A stretch of DNA of 24,817 nucleotides from Pseudomonadota bacterium. Lineage in GTDB: Bacteria > Pseudomonadota > Alphaproteobacteria > Acetobacterales > Acetobacteraceae. The notes beneath the pieces were generated by a model. It saw nothing but the letters and a program-made list of their open reading frames with translations, made no database searches and was not told the DNA's origin. Location: positions 1 through 24,817 of the forward strand of contig JAJXSZ010000009.1 in assembly GCA_021784255.1 (NCBI GenBank), written 5' to 3'. This document shows positions 16,227 through 23,039 of the stretch, in pieces; the stretch's first letter is position 1, and each line of letters begins with the position of its first letter. The translations under genes were made by a program, and so were the position numbers.

Positions 16227-17266
16227 GCCGCCCGCTCCAGCAGCGTCGCGTCGCCATAGGAATAGAACCGGTAGCCGGAGGCGATCGCGTGCGCATAGGC
16301 CGCGCGCATCCGCGCCGTGCCGGCGAACGCGCATACCAGCATGAACAGCGAGCTTCGCGGCAGGTGGAAATTGGTCATCAGCACGTCGGCGGAACGGAAG
16401 ACGTGGCCCGGCGTCAGCATGATGTCGGTCTCGCCGGCGAAGGGCAGGATGCGCCCCGCCGGATCCACCGCGCTCTCGAGCAGGCGCAGCGTCGTGGTGC
16501 CGAGGGCGACGATGCGCCCGCCCGCCGCACGCGCGTCGTTGATCGCCGCGGCGGTGGCGGGCGCGATCGTGCCGCGCTCGGGGTGCAGGCGGCGTGTGGC
16601 GAGGCTGGCCTCGCGCAGCGGCAGGAACGTTCCCGCCCCGACATGCAGCGTCAGCCGCGCCAGCCCGACACCGCGCGCCGCGAGGGCGGCCAGCAGCTCG
16701 GGCGTCATGTGCAGCCCCGCCGTCGGGGCCGCGACCGCGCCGTCATGCTCGGCGAACAGGGTCTGGTAGTCGGCCTGGTCGCGTGCCGTCGGTCCTTCCG
16801 GGCGCGGAATATAGGGCGGCAGGGCCAGCTTCGCGTCCGTCCGCAGCGCCGTGTCCAGCGCCGCGCCGCGCCGGTCGAAATCCAGCACCACACTGCCGTC
16901 CGGGTGCCGCTTGCGGACGCGGGCGGCGAACGCGACCGGCCCCTCGATCGCCACGCTGTCGCCTGGCCGCAGCCGCCGGGCGTTGCGTGCCAGCGCCACC
17001 CAGCCGCCATCGGCGAGCGGCCGGTCGAGCGTCAGCCCGACCCGGGCCTGGCCGCGCCGCGCCTGCAGCTGCGCCGGGATCACGCGCGTGTCGTTGACGA
17101 CGAGCAGGTCGCCCGGTTGCAGCAGCGCCGGCAGGTCGCGCACCGTGCGGTCGGCGGGCTCCGCCGGCGTGACATGCAGCAGCCGCGCGGCATCACGCGG
17201 CCGGGCGGGTTCGCTGGCGATGCACGCCGCGGGCAGGGTGAAATCGAAGGCGTCGAGGTTGATCAT
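16223..17266 (-). CDS. queA: S-adenosylmethionine:tRNA ribosyltransferase-isomerase
   Basis: A 347-residue QueA, which adds the ribosyl moiety of S-adenosylmethionine to preQ1-tRNA to make epoxyqueuosine. The N-terminus MINLDAFDFTLP, the VVNDTRVIPA segment (~56-65), the HMTPELL region with APTAGLH before it, and the HVGAGTF and MTNFHLPRS motifs are all family hallmarks. It ends GYRFYSYGDATLL as usual. ATG 17266 is chosen because it matches the family start; the open frame continues upstream to 17884 in non-coding, arginine-rich sequence. Only a weak ribosome binding site is seen. It is the first gene of the queA-tgt-queF-queG-RHH operon, divergent from the PEP-CTERM gene. Confidence 0.97.
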   Translation of the reverse strand: MINLDAFDFTLPAACIASEPARPRDAARLLHVTPAEPADRTVRDLPALLQPGDLLVVNDTRVIPAQLQARRGQARVGLTLDRPLADGGWVALARNARRLRPGDSVAIEGPVAFAARVRKRHPDGSVVLDFDRRGAALDTALRTDAKLALPPYIPRPEGPTARDQADYQTLFAEHDGAVAAPTAGLHMTPELLAALAARGVGLARLTLHVGAGTFLPLREASLATRRLHPERGTIAPATAAAINDARAAGGRIVALGTTTLRLLESAVDPAGRILPFAGETDIMLTPGHVFRSADVLMTNFHLPRSSLFMLVCAFAGTARMRAAYAHAIASGYRFYSYGDATLLERAA

Positions 17267-17519
17267 GCCAAGGCTTGCTGCGATGGGTTGCCCGGTTGCG
17301 TGCCCCTGATGGTCGGTCCGCGGCGAAGGTGCAACCCGGGCCGGTCGGGGCCAGCCATTCGCACAACGCGACGCAAAATGCTCGCCGTGGCGGCGGGCCG
17401 CGGCCGGCCATGTCAAGTTTTGCCGAGCGTCTTCGCTGCGCTGGCGTCCGGCCGGGCAAGACCTGCTACCAGAACCATTCGCGGCGTGATCGTCCGCCGC
17501 GCCGCCGAAGGAGCTCGAT
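17267..17519. other. divergent intergenic region
   Basis: A 253-bp region between queA (minus) and the PEP-CTERM gene (plus). It must contain both promoters, but I see no convincing -35/-10 pair. On the minus strand CTTGACA occurs near 17408-17414 with no good -10 at the usual distance. No riboswitch-like (preQ1) fold is evident by eye. Confidence 0.35.
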
Positions 17520-18440
17520 GTGATTTCGCGCATGCCGCGCATTCTCGGCCTCGCCGCCTGCGCCGCCCTGGCCGCAGCCGCCGGCGCGCGTGCTTCCACC
17601 GTCCTGTTCAACGGCTTCGCTTCGGCCGGCGGGCAGCTGACGCTGCACGGCGACGCCACCACGCTTGCCACCGGTGGCGGCACCGTGCTGAGCCTTACCC
17701 AGGGCGGCGGCATCCAGCAGCAGGCCGGCTCGGCCATCCTCGCCAGCCCCTTCGCGCTCGGCCAGGGCGGCACCTTCAGTGCCATGTTCCGGTTCCGCAT
17801 CACCCCCGATGCCGGCGGCCCGGCCGACGGGTTCACCTTCGTTCTGCAGCAGGGCGCCGCCAGCTCGCCGCAGCCCGGCGGCAATCTCGGCTATTATGGC
17901 ACCGCCCATTCCCTCGCCATCGAGTTCGACACCTACGACAACGGCGTCGCGCCGCTCGGCCAGGGCGGCACCAACGACTACAACGACAACCATGTCGGGA
18001 TCGATGTGAACGGCCAGCTCAACGATCTGGTTTCCGCCTCGCCCTATGGCGTCGGCGCAAGCGACGCCTGGGCCTGCAGCGGCGCCCGCAACCCGTTCGG
18101 CTGCATGGCCAATGGCGATGTCTGGACGGCGCTGATCGGCTACCAGAGCGGCAAGCTCAGCGTCGCCGTCGGCGACGGTGCGGCCGCGCCCGATCTCGTG
18201 ATCAGCAACTACGCGATCGACATTCCCCGCACCATCGGCACGCACACGCCCTATCTCGGCTTCACCGGCGCCGATGGCGGCAGCACCGCCTCGCAGCAGA
18301 TCCTCGATGTCGCGGCGACCTCGGGCGACAGCTACGCGCCGCCGGCGCCGGTGCCGGAGCCGGGCTCGCTCGCCTTGCTCGGCCTGGGTCTCGCCGGGCT
18401 CACCGCCTGGCGCCGTCGCCGCGCCCCGATCGCCGGCTGA
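17520..18440 (+). CDS. secreted lectin-like PEP-CTERM protein
   Basis: A 306-residue exported protein. Residues 1-25 form a signal peptide (basic start, alanine-rich core, ARA-ST cleavage). The body resembles an L-type (legume-like) lectin domain: GFTFVLQ, then SLAIEFDTYDN and DNHVGIDVNG, where the acidic residues fit the metal site of that fold. The C-terminus has the PEP-CTERM sorting signal: VPEPGSLALLG, a hydrophobic helix and an arginine cluster (WRRRR). Such proteins are processed by exosortase-type systems and end up at the surface or in extracellular matrix. GTG 17520 is the start: AAGGAG lies six bases upstream, and the ATG two bases earlier runs straight into a stop. The ligand is unknown; no exosortase gene lies in the window. 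Confidence 0.9.
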   Translation: MISRMPRILGLAACAALAAAAGARASTVLFNGFASAGGQLTLHGDATTLATGGGTVLSLTQGGGIQQQAGSAILASPFALGQGGTFSAMFRFRITPDAGGPADGFTFVLQQGAASSPQPGGNLGYYGTAHSLAIEFDTYDNGVAPLGQGGTNDYNDNHVGIDVNGQLNDLVSASPYGVGASDAWACSGARNPFGCMANGDVWTALIGYQSGKLSVAVGDGAAAPDLVISNYAIDIPRTIGTHTPYLGFTGADGGSTASQQILDVAATSGDSYAPPAPVPEPGSLALLGLGLAGLTAWRRRRAPIAG

Positions 18441-18455
18441 CCGGCCGCCGCTGCG

Positions 18456-18851
18456 TCAATCGTCCAGATAGGTCGCGATCTCGATCAGGTTGCCATCGGG
18501 GTCGCGGCAATAGACCGAACTCATCGGTCCCAGCGCGCCGGTGCGTGACACCGGCCCCGCCTCCACCACCACCCCGCACGCATGCAGGTGCGCGACGATG
18601 TCGGGCGCCCGCACCGCGGTGATGAAACACAAATCCTGCGTCCCCGGCCCGGGGGCGGCCGCATGCGGCGCGAACTCGGCGCGCCACTGGTGCAGGTTGA
18701 TCTTCTGCCCGCCGAATTTCAGCGCCGTGCGTGCCGGCTTGCCGAAGCTCTCGCGCTCCATGCCGAGCACGCGCTGATACCAGTTCGCCGTCGTCTCCAG
18801 ATCGGCGCAGGTGACGACGAGATGATCGAGCCGGTCGACCGCGAAGCGCAT
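18456..18851 (-). CDS. VOC-family (glyoxalase/dioxygenase fold) protein
   Basis: A 131-residue protein of the vicinal-oxygen-chelate superfamily: two beta-alpha-beta-beta-beta modules. It starts RLDHLVVTCADLETTANWYQ (metal-ligand His10), has INLHQW in the middle and ends with RDPDGNLIEIATY, whose Glu is the usual second-module metal ligand. Members include glyoxalase I, extradiol dioxygenases and fosfomycin-resistance proteins; which reaction this one performs cannot be told. It is 16 bp downstream of the fumarase gene on the same strand and probably cotranscribed. It converges with the PEP-CTERM gene 15 bp away, with only a short 5-bp inverted repeat (18432-18445) between them. Confidence 0.88.
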   Translation of the reverse strand: MRFAVDRLDHLVVTCADLETTANWYQRVLGMERESFGKPARTALKFGGQKINLHQWRAEFAPHAAAPGPGTQDLCFITAVRAPDIVAHLHACGVVVEAGPVSRTGALGPMSSVYCRDPDGNLIEIATYLDD

Positions 18852-18867
18852 GACCCGGTGCCCTGCC

Positions 18868-20514
18868 TCAGGTGAGGTCTTGGTAGAAATCGTTGCCCTT
18901 GTCGTCGATCACGACGAAGGCGGGGAAATCCTCGACCTCGATGCGCCAGACCGCTTCCATGCCGAGTTCCGGGAATTCCAGTACCTCGACCTTGCGGATG
19001 CAGTCCTGCGCCAGCCGTGCGGCGGGGCCGCCGACGCTGCCGAGGTAGAAGCCGCCATACCGCTGGCAGGCATCGCGCACCGCCTTGGAGCGATTGCCCT
19101 TGGCCAGCATCACCATCGACCCGCCCGCCGCCTGGAACTCGGCGACGTAGGAATCCATCCGTCCCGCCGTGGTCGGCCCGAAGCTGCCGGTCGCGTAGCC
19201 TTGCGGCGTCTTCGCCGGCCCCGCGTAATAGACGGGGTGGTCGCGGAAATAGCCGGGCAGCCCCTCGCCGCGATCGAGCCGCTCCTTCAGCTTCGCGTGC
19301 GCGATGTCGCGCGCCACCACCATGGTCCCGGTGAGCGACAGCCGCGTCTTGACCGGACACGCCGAAAGCTGCGCCAGGATCGCGGGCATCGGCCGGTCGA
19401 GGTCGATGCGCACCACCTCGCCGCCGAGGATCGCCCCGGTCGCTTCGGGCAGGTATTTCGCCGGATCGGTTTCGAGCTGTTCGAGGAAGATGCCGTCGGG
19501 CGTGATCTTCGCCTTCGCCTGCCGGTCCGCCGAGCAGGAGACACCGATGCCGATCGGCAGGCTCGCGCCGTGCCGCGGCAGCCGGATCACCCGCACGTCG
19601 TGGCAGAAATACTTGCCCCCGAATTGCGCGCCGATGCCGAGCCGGCGCGTGATTTCCAGCACCTTCGCCTCCATCGCGAGGTCGCGGAACGCGTGCCCGG
19701 AGCGGTCGCCGGTCAGCGGCAGCGCGTCGAGCCAGCGCGTCGAGGCGAGCTTGACGGTCTTCATCGTCGTCTCGACCGAGGTGCCGCCGATGACGATCGC
19801 GAGGTGGTAGGGCGGGCAGGCCGAGGTGCCGAGCGTCCTGATCTGCGTGGTCAGGAACTCGGTGAGCTTGGCCTCGTTCAGCACCGCGCGGGTCTGCTGG
19901 AACAGGAAGGTCTTGTTCGCCGAGCCGCCGCCCTTGGCGACGAACATCAGGTGGAATTGGTCGGCGTGGTGCTCGCCCGGGGCGGCGAGGATGTCGAACT
20001 GCACCGGCAGGTTGTTGCCGGTGTTGACTTCCTCGAACATCGTCAGCGGCGCGTTCTGCGAGTAGCGCAGATTCGTTTCGGTGTACGTGCGGTGCACGCC
20101 CCAGCTCAGCGCTTCCTCCTCGTCGCCCTCGACCCAGACGCGCTGGCCTTTCTTGCCGAACACGATCGCGGTGCCGGTGTCCTGGCACATCGGCAGCACG
20201 CCGCCGGCGGCGATGTTGGCGTTCTTCAGCAGATCGAGCGCCACGAAGCGGTCGTTGGCCGAGGCCTCCGGGTCGTCGAGGATGGCGCGCAGCTGGGCGA
20301 GGTGGCCCGGCCGCAGCAGGTGGGAGATCTCGTGGAACGCGGTGAACGCCAGTTCCGAGAGCGCTTGCGGCGCCACATGCACCACCGTCCTGCCCGCGCA
20401 GGTCGAGCTGTGCACGCCCTCGATCGCCAGCTTGCGATAGGGTGTCGGGTCCTCGCCGAGCGGGAACAGCGTCGAGAAGCGGAAATCGGGCGGGCGCTTG
20501 AGCGGCGCGTTCAT
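18868..20514 (-). CDS. fumarate hydratase class I
   Basis: A 548-residue, oxygen-sensitive 4Fe-4S fumarase that interconverts fumarate and malate in the TCA cycle. Three cluster cysteines fit the family: Cys110 (PMCQDTG), Cys233 (TSACPPYH) and Cys327 (GVSCSADRQAK). The alpha and beta parts are fused, as in FumA/FumB, with the beta part beginning near residue 360 (LSLTGTMVVARDIAH) and ending near VVIDDKGNDFY. ATG 20514 overlaps the sspB stop (ATGA). The likely ribosome binding site GAGGA lies 9 bases upstream, at the edge of the repeat array that codes the SspB tail. Confidence 0.96.
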   Translation of the reverse strand: MNAPLKRPPDFRFSTLFPLGEDPTPYRKLAIEGVHSSTCAGRTVVHVAPQALSELAFTAFHEISHLLRPGHLAQLRAILDDPEASANDRFVALDLLKNANIAAGGVLPMCQDTGTAIVFGKKGQRVWVEGDEEEALSWGVHRTYTETNLRYSQNAPLTMFEEVNTGNNLPVQFDILAAPGEHHADQFHLMFVAKGGGSANKTFLFQQTRAVLNEAKLTEFLTTQIRTLGTSACPPYHLAIVIGGTSVETTMKTVKLASTRWLDALPLTGDRSGHAFRDLAMEAKVLEITRRLGIGAQFGGKYFCHDVRVIRLPRHGASLPIGIGVSCSADRQAKAKITPDGIFLEQLETDPAKYLPEATGAILGGEVVRIDLDRPMPAILAQLSACPVKTRLSLTGTMVVARDIAHAKLKERLDRGEGLPGYFRDHPVYYAGPAKTPQGYATGSFGPTTAGRMDSYVAEFQAAGGSMVMLAKGNRSKAVRDACQRYGGFYLGSVGGPAARLAQDCIRKVEVLEFPELGMEAVWRIEVEDFPAFVVIDDKGNDFYQDLT

Positions 20515-21104
20515 GCGGGGGTGTCCTCGTCTGCCTCGTCTGCCTCGTCTGCCTCGTCTGCCTTCGGGGTCGCCTGCGGCCGCGGATCGCGCGCCGGCGC
20601 GCGGCGGCGGAACGCGTCGAGCGAGACCACCTGCGAGGTGGCCGGCGCCGCGTCCGCCTCGGCCGCCGGCGGCGCTGCCGCCTCCGCCGCCAGCGCCTCG
20701 TCAGCCTCGGCCCGCACCGCCTCGTCGGCCTCGAACTGCAGCATGAAGCGGATCGCCGGATCGGCGAATTGCGTGACCGCGGCGAGCGGGATCGCGAGCT
20801 TGGCCGGCACCCCGGCGAACGACAGCGCGACCTCGATCAGCCCCGTCGCCGGGTCGTAGCCGAGGCCGTGGAACTGGTGTTGCAGCACGATCGTCATCTC
20901 GCGCGGGTATTGCGCGCGCAGCCGCTCGGGCAGCACCGCCTGCGGATGGTCGGTGCGGAAGGTGATATAGAAATGGTGCTCGCCCGGCAGGCCCTCGCCG
21001 GCAACGTGCTCGATCGCCTTCGCCACCACCTGGCGCAGCGCGTCGCGCGTCCAGGCCGCATAGGGCAGCAGGCTCTCCGGCGGGTCGGATGGATCGTCTT
21101 CCAT
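20511..21104 (-). CDS. sspB: SspB, ClpXP adaptor for tmRNA-tagged proteins
   Basis: A 197-residue SspB of the alphaproteobacterial type. Residues ~10-130 form the tag-binding domain (YAAWTRDALRQVVAKAIEHV, HFYITFRTDHP, REMTIVLQHQFHGLGY). After an alanine/glutamate-rich linker comes SQVVSLDAFRRR, which I take to be the ClpX-binding motif by recall of other alphaproteobacterial SspB proteins. Here it is not at the very end: about 27 more residues follow, including ADE repeats encoded by a 9-bp array. SspB tethers proteins carrying the tmRNA tag to ClpX for degradation. The tmRNA gene itself lies one gene upstream. It starts 17 bp after the tag stop and overlaps the fumarase start. Confidence 0.92.
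   Translation of the reverse strand: MEDDPSDPPESLLPYAAWTRDALRQVVAKAIEHVAGEGLPGEHHFYITFRTDHPQAVLPERLRAQYPREMTIVLQHQFHGLGYDPATGLIEVALSFAGVPAKLAIPLAAVTQFADPAIRFMLQFEADEAVRAEADEALAAEAAAPPAAEADAAPATSQVVSLDAFRRRAPARDPRPQATPKADEADEADEADEDTPA
20526..20561. repeat. four perfect 9-bp tandem repeats
   Basis: The unit ctcgtctgc occurs four times in a row. Read on the minus strand it codes Ala-Asp-Glu repeats at the C-terminus of SspB. Each copy contains GAGG, and the array ends just before the fumarase ribosome binding site. Copy-number change would keep the sspB frame. Confidence 0.95.
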
Positions 21105-21121
21105 CGCGCCCTGTTAGCTGG

Positions 21122-21688
21122 TCAGGCTTCCCGGGCCAAGCGGGCGGCTGCCTCGACGCCAAGCCATGGCGGGCGTGCCGCGCGCACCCGCCGCAGCACC
21201 GGGCAATCGGCGGCATGCGCTCCCGGCAGGTAGCCGAGCGACATCAGAAACTCGCCCACGATCTCGCCGCCGGTGAACAGGAAGGTCTGGCGGAACAGCC
21301 GCACCCAGTCGGGCCTCGCGCGCGGATGGTGGGCGTCGAGCCAGGCGGCAAACCCGCCATGGCTCGCGCGCATGGCGCGGATGCGCCGCGCGTTCTCCAG
21401 GATCGCCGCCACCTTGAGCCGGTTGCGGATGATGCGCGGGTCGGCGAGCAGGCCCGCCGCCTCGGGCGCGCCCCAGCCGGCGACGCGGTCCACGTCGTAT
21501 TCCGCGAATGCCGCGCGCATGCCCTCGCGCCGCTTCAGGATCGTCTCCCAGGACAGCCCGGCCTGCATGATCTCGAGCACCAGCCGTTCGAACAGCACCG
21601 ACTCGTCGCGCGCCGGGAAGCCGTATTCGCTGGCATGGTAGGCATGGTGCACCGGATGCCCCGGCGCGATGGTGCAATAGCTGCTCAC
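21122..21688 (-). CDS. tag: DNA-3-methyladenine glycosylase I
   Basis: A 188-residue Tag enzyme, which excises 3-methyladenine from DNA in base-excision repair. The family core YHASEYGFPARDESVLFE, then EIMQAGLSWETILKRRE, aligns with E. coli Tag, placing Glu39 as the acidic active-site residue and Trp47 in the base pocket. The zinc snap is conserved: Cys5, His18, His158 and Cys162 (HAADC near the end). The start is GTG 21688, needed to keep Cys5; no strong ribosome binding site is seen. It lies 38 bp downstream of the ssrA coding piece and 17 bp upstream of sspB, so it may partly depend on ssrA read-through. Confidence 0.94.
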   Translation of the reverse strand: MSSYCTIAPGHPVHHAYHASEYGFPARDESVLFERLVLEIMQAGLSWETILKRREGMRAAFAEYDVDRVAGWGAPEAAGLLADPRIIRNRLKVAAILENARRIRAMRASHGGFAAWLDAHHPRARPDWVRLFRQTFLFTGGEIVGEFLMSLGYLPGAHAADCPVLRRVRAARPPWLGVEAAARLAREA

Positions 21689-21726
21689 CCGGCGAACCGT
21701 GCCATGTCCGGCGCCGCGCGGCGAGT

Positions 21727-21894
21727 GGGGGGCTTCTGTTGCCCGGTGCCCCCCGGACCGCGCTTACCTAGTGATTAGGCAGCGAGCGCCATAGCGTTGT
21801 TATCGTTGGCACTTGTGAAACGGCCCGATGACGGCGGAACCATGCCGGGCAAAAAGCGGGTCTTTACCACGCGTGTCGAGCCTGTTTCGCCCCC
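21727..21894 (-). ncRNA. ssrA: tmRNA coding piece
   Basis: It begins with the 5' strand of the acceptor stem. A pseudoknot-like stem follows (GCCCG 21850-21846 with CGGGC 21827-21823), then the tag ORF, then a 3' hairpin with the perfect stem GGGGGGC (21754-21748) / GCCCCCC (21733-21727). The exact 3' end is not known; no T-run follows the last hairpin. Confidence 0.85.
21775..21810 (-). other. tmRNA tag ORF
   Basis: Eleven codons and TAA encode ANDNNAMALAA. With the alanine carried by tmRNA itself, the tag is (A)ANDNNAMALAA. It keeps the AANDN start seen in alphaproteobacterial tags and the LAA end read by ClpX, but is short in between. Confidence 0.92.
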
Positions 21895-21926
21895 GCATCC
21901 GCCCCCGGGACCATCCGCCCGGGTTA

Positions 21927-22006
21927 TGGTGGAGGCGCCGGGTACCGCCCCCGGGTCCACAACGCTTATTCCACACGCCGTTTATCGCCATAGCCGGCAA
22001 GCCGGC
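21927..22006 (-). ncRNA. ssrA: tmRNA acceptor piece
   Basis: The 5' part of the transcript, holding the T arm, the 3' strand of the acceptor stem and an encoded CCA (plus-strand TGG at 21927-21929). The 5' end is inferred from the TATATT at 22013-22018. Confidence 0.85.
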
Positions 22007-22012
22007 GAACGG

Positions 22013-22041
22013 AATATAGGCATCTGCCACGCGGGGCGGAA
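22013..22041 (-). promoter_or_regulatory. probable ssrA promoter
   Basis: On the minus strand TATATT (22018-22013) makes a good -10 box. TTCCGC lies 17 bp upstream of it (22041-22036) as a weak -35. A start about 7 bases downstream would begin the acceptor piece near 22006. The promoter lies within 40 bp of the thyX start codon. Confidence 0.6.
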
Positions 22042-22051
22042 GGGGTGCGGG

Positions 22052-23029
22052 ATGCAAGCGGGTGAACGGATGGGCCTTGAACGGACCGGGACGGGGCTGA
22101 CGGCGGCGCAACAGGCCGAGATCGAGGAGTCGCGCCAGGCGAGCCACGCCACCCGCCGCGCCACCGTCGCGGCGCTGGAGGCGCTGCTGCACAGCGCCAT
22201 CGCGGTGCTCGACCACGGCTTCATCCGCGTCGTCGACTACATGGGCGACGACGATGCCGTGGTGCAGGCCGCGCGCGTTTCCTACGGCCGCGGCACCCGC
22301 CGCGTCTCCGAGGATGCGGGGCTGATCCGCTACCTCATGCGGCACCGCCATTCGACGCCGTTCGAGATGTGCGAGATCAAGTTCCACGTGAAGCTGCCGA
22401 TCTTCGTCGCCCGGCAATGGATCCGCCACCGCACCGCGAACGTGAACGAGTATTCGGCGCGCTATTCGATCCTCGACCGCGAGTTCTACATCCCGGCCCC
22501 CGAGCACCTCGCCGCCCAGTCCGCGGCCAACCGCCAGGGCCGCGGCGCGCTGCTCGAGGGCGCGGAGGCCGAGGACGTGCTGCGCGTCCTGCGCGAGGAC
22601 GCCGCGCGCAACCACGACCACTATGTGGCGATGCTGAACGAGGACGAGGCCGGCAGCCGCCTCGATCCCGCCCGCGCCGGCCTGGCGCGCGAGCTCGCGC
22701 GCATGAACCTCACGCTCAATACCTATACGCAATGGTACTGGAAGACGGATCTGCACAACCTCATGCATTTCCTCTCGCTGCGCGCCGACGCGCATGCTCA
22801 GTACGAGATCCGCGCCTATGCCGAGGCGATGATGGCCTGCCTCGACGCCTGGGTGCCGCTGACCGCCGCCGCCTTCCGCGACTACCGTCTCGGCGCCTTC
22901 ACCTTCTCCTCGGCGATGCTCGCGCTGCTGCGCCGCATGCTGGCGGGCGAGGCGGTGGACCAGAAGGGCTCCGGCCTCAACCGCCGCGAGTGGGACGAGG
23001 TCATGACGGTCCTGCAACGTCCCCTGTGA
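22052..23029 (+). CDS. thyX: flavin-dependent thymidylate synthase
   Basis: A 325-residue ThyX, which makes dTMP from dUMP with FAD, NADPH and methylenetetrahydrofolate. The signature RHRTANVNEYSARY (125-138) is intact, and the LNTYTQWYWKTDLHNLMHFL segment supplies the dUMP- and flavin-binding residues. ATG 22052 has GGAAGGGG six bases upstream. The frame is open back to 21797, but that stretch is the antisense of ssrA, so the long version is an artefact. Its promoter must lie inside or opposite the ssrA gene, because only about 45 bp separate the two transcripts. The ribokinase gene follows after 10 bp. Confidence 0.96.
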   Translation: MQAGERMGLERTGTGLTAAQQAEIEESRQASHATRRATVAALEALLHSAIAVLDHGFIRVVDYMGDDDAVVQAARVSYGRGTRRVSEDAGLIRYLMRHRHSTPFEMCEIKFHVKLPIFVARQWIRHRTANVNEYSARYSILDREFYIPAPEHLAAQSAANRQGRGALLEGAEAEDVLRVLREDAARNHDHYVAMLNEDEAGSRLDPARAGLARELARMNLTLNTYTQWYWKTDLHNLMHFLSLRADAHAQYEIRAYAEAMMACLDAWVPLTAAAFRDYRLGAFTFSSAMLALLRRMLAGEAVDQKGSGLNRREWDEVMTVLQRPL

Positions 23030-23039
23030 GCCCGGCGCG

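Larger units (their letters stand above)
21727..22006 (-). ncRNA. ssrA: permuted two-piece tmRNA
   Basis: A transfer-messenger RNA of the alphaproteobacterial two-piece type, on the minus strand. In transcript order there is an acceptor piece ending CGCCTCCACCA (21937-21927), a 32-nt intervening segment, then a coding piece beginning GGGGGCGAAACAGGCTCGAC (from 21894). GGGGGCG and CGCCTCC form the 7-bp acceptor stem (one G-U pair). The T arm is CCGGG/CCCGG around a 7-nt loop GGCGGTA. ACACGC in the coding piece can pair with GCGTGT in the acceptor piece (helix P2). The tag ORF lies at 21810-21775. tmRNA rescues stalled ribosomes and tags the product for proteolysis. The outer ends (about 22006 and 21727) are estimated. 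An open frame upstream of thyX crosses it antisense. Confidence 0.93.

Noticed and set aside
21797..22051. An N-terminal extension of thyX by 85 codons
   Set aside because: It is the antisense of ssrA; the strong ribosome binding site and the family start point to ATG 22052.
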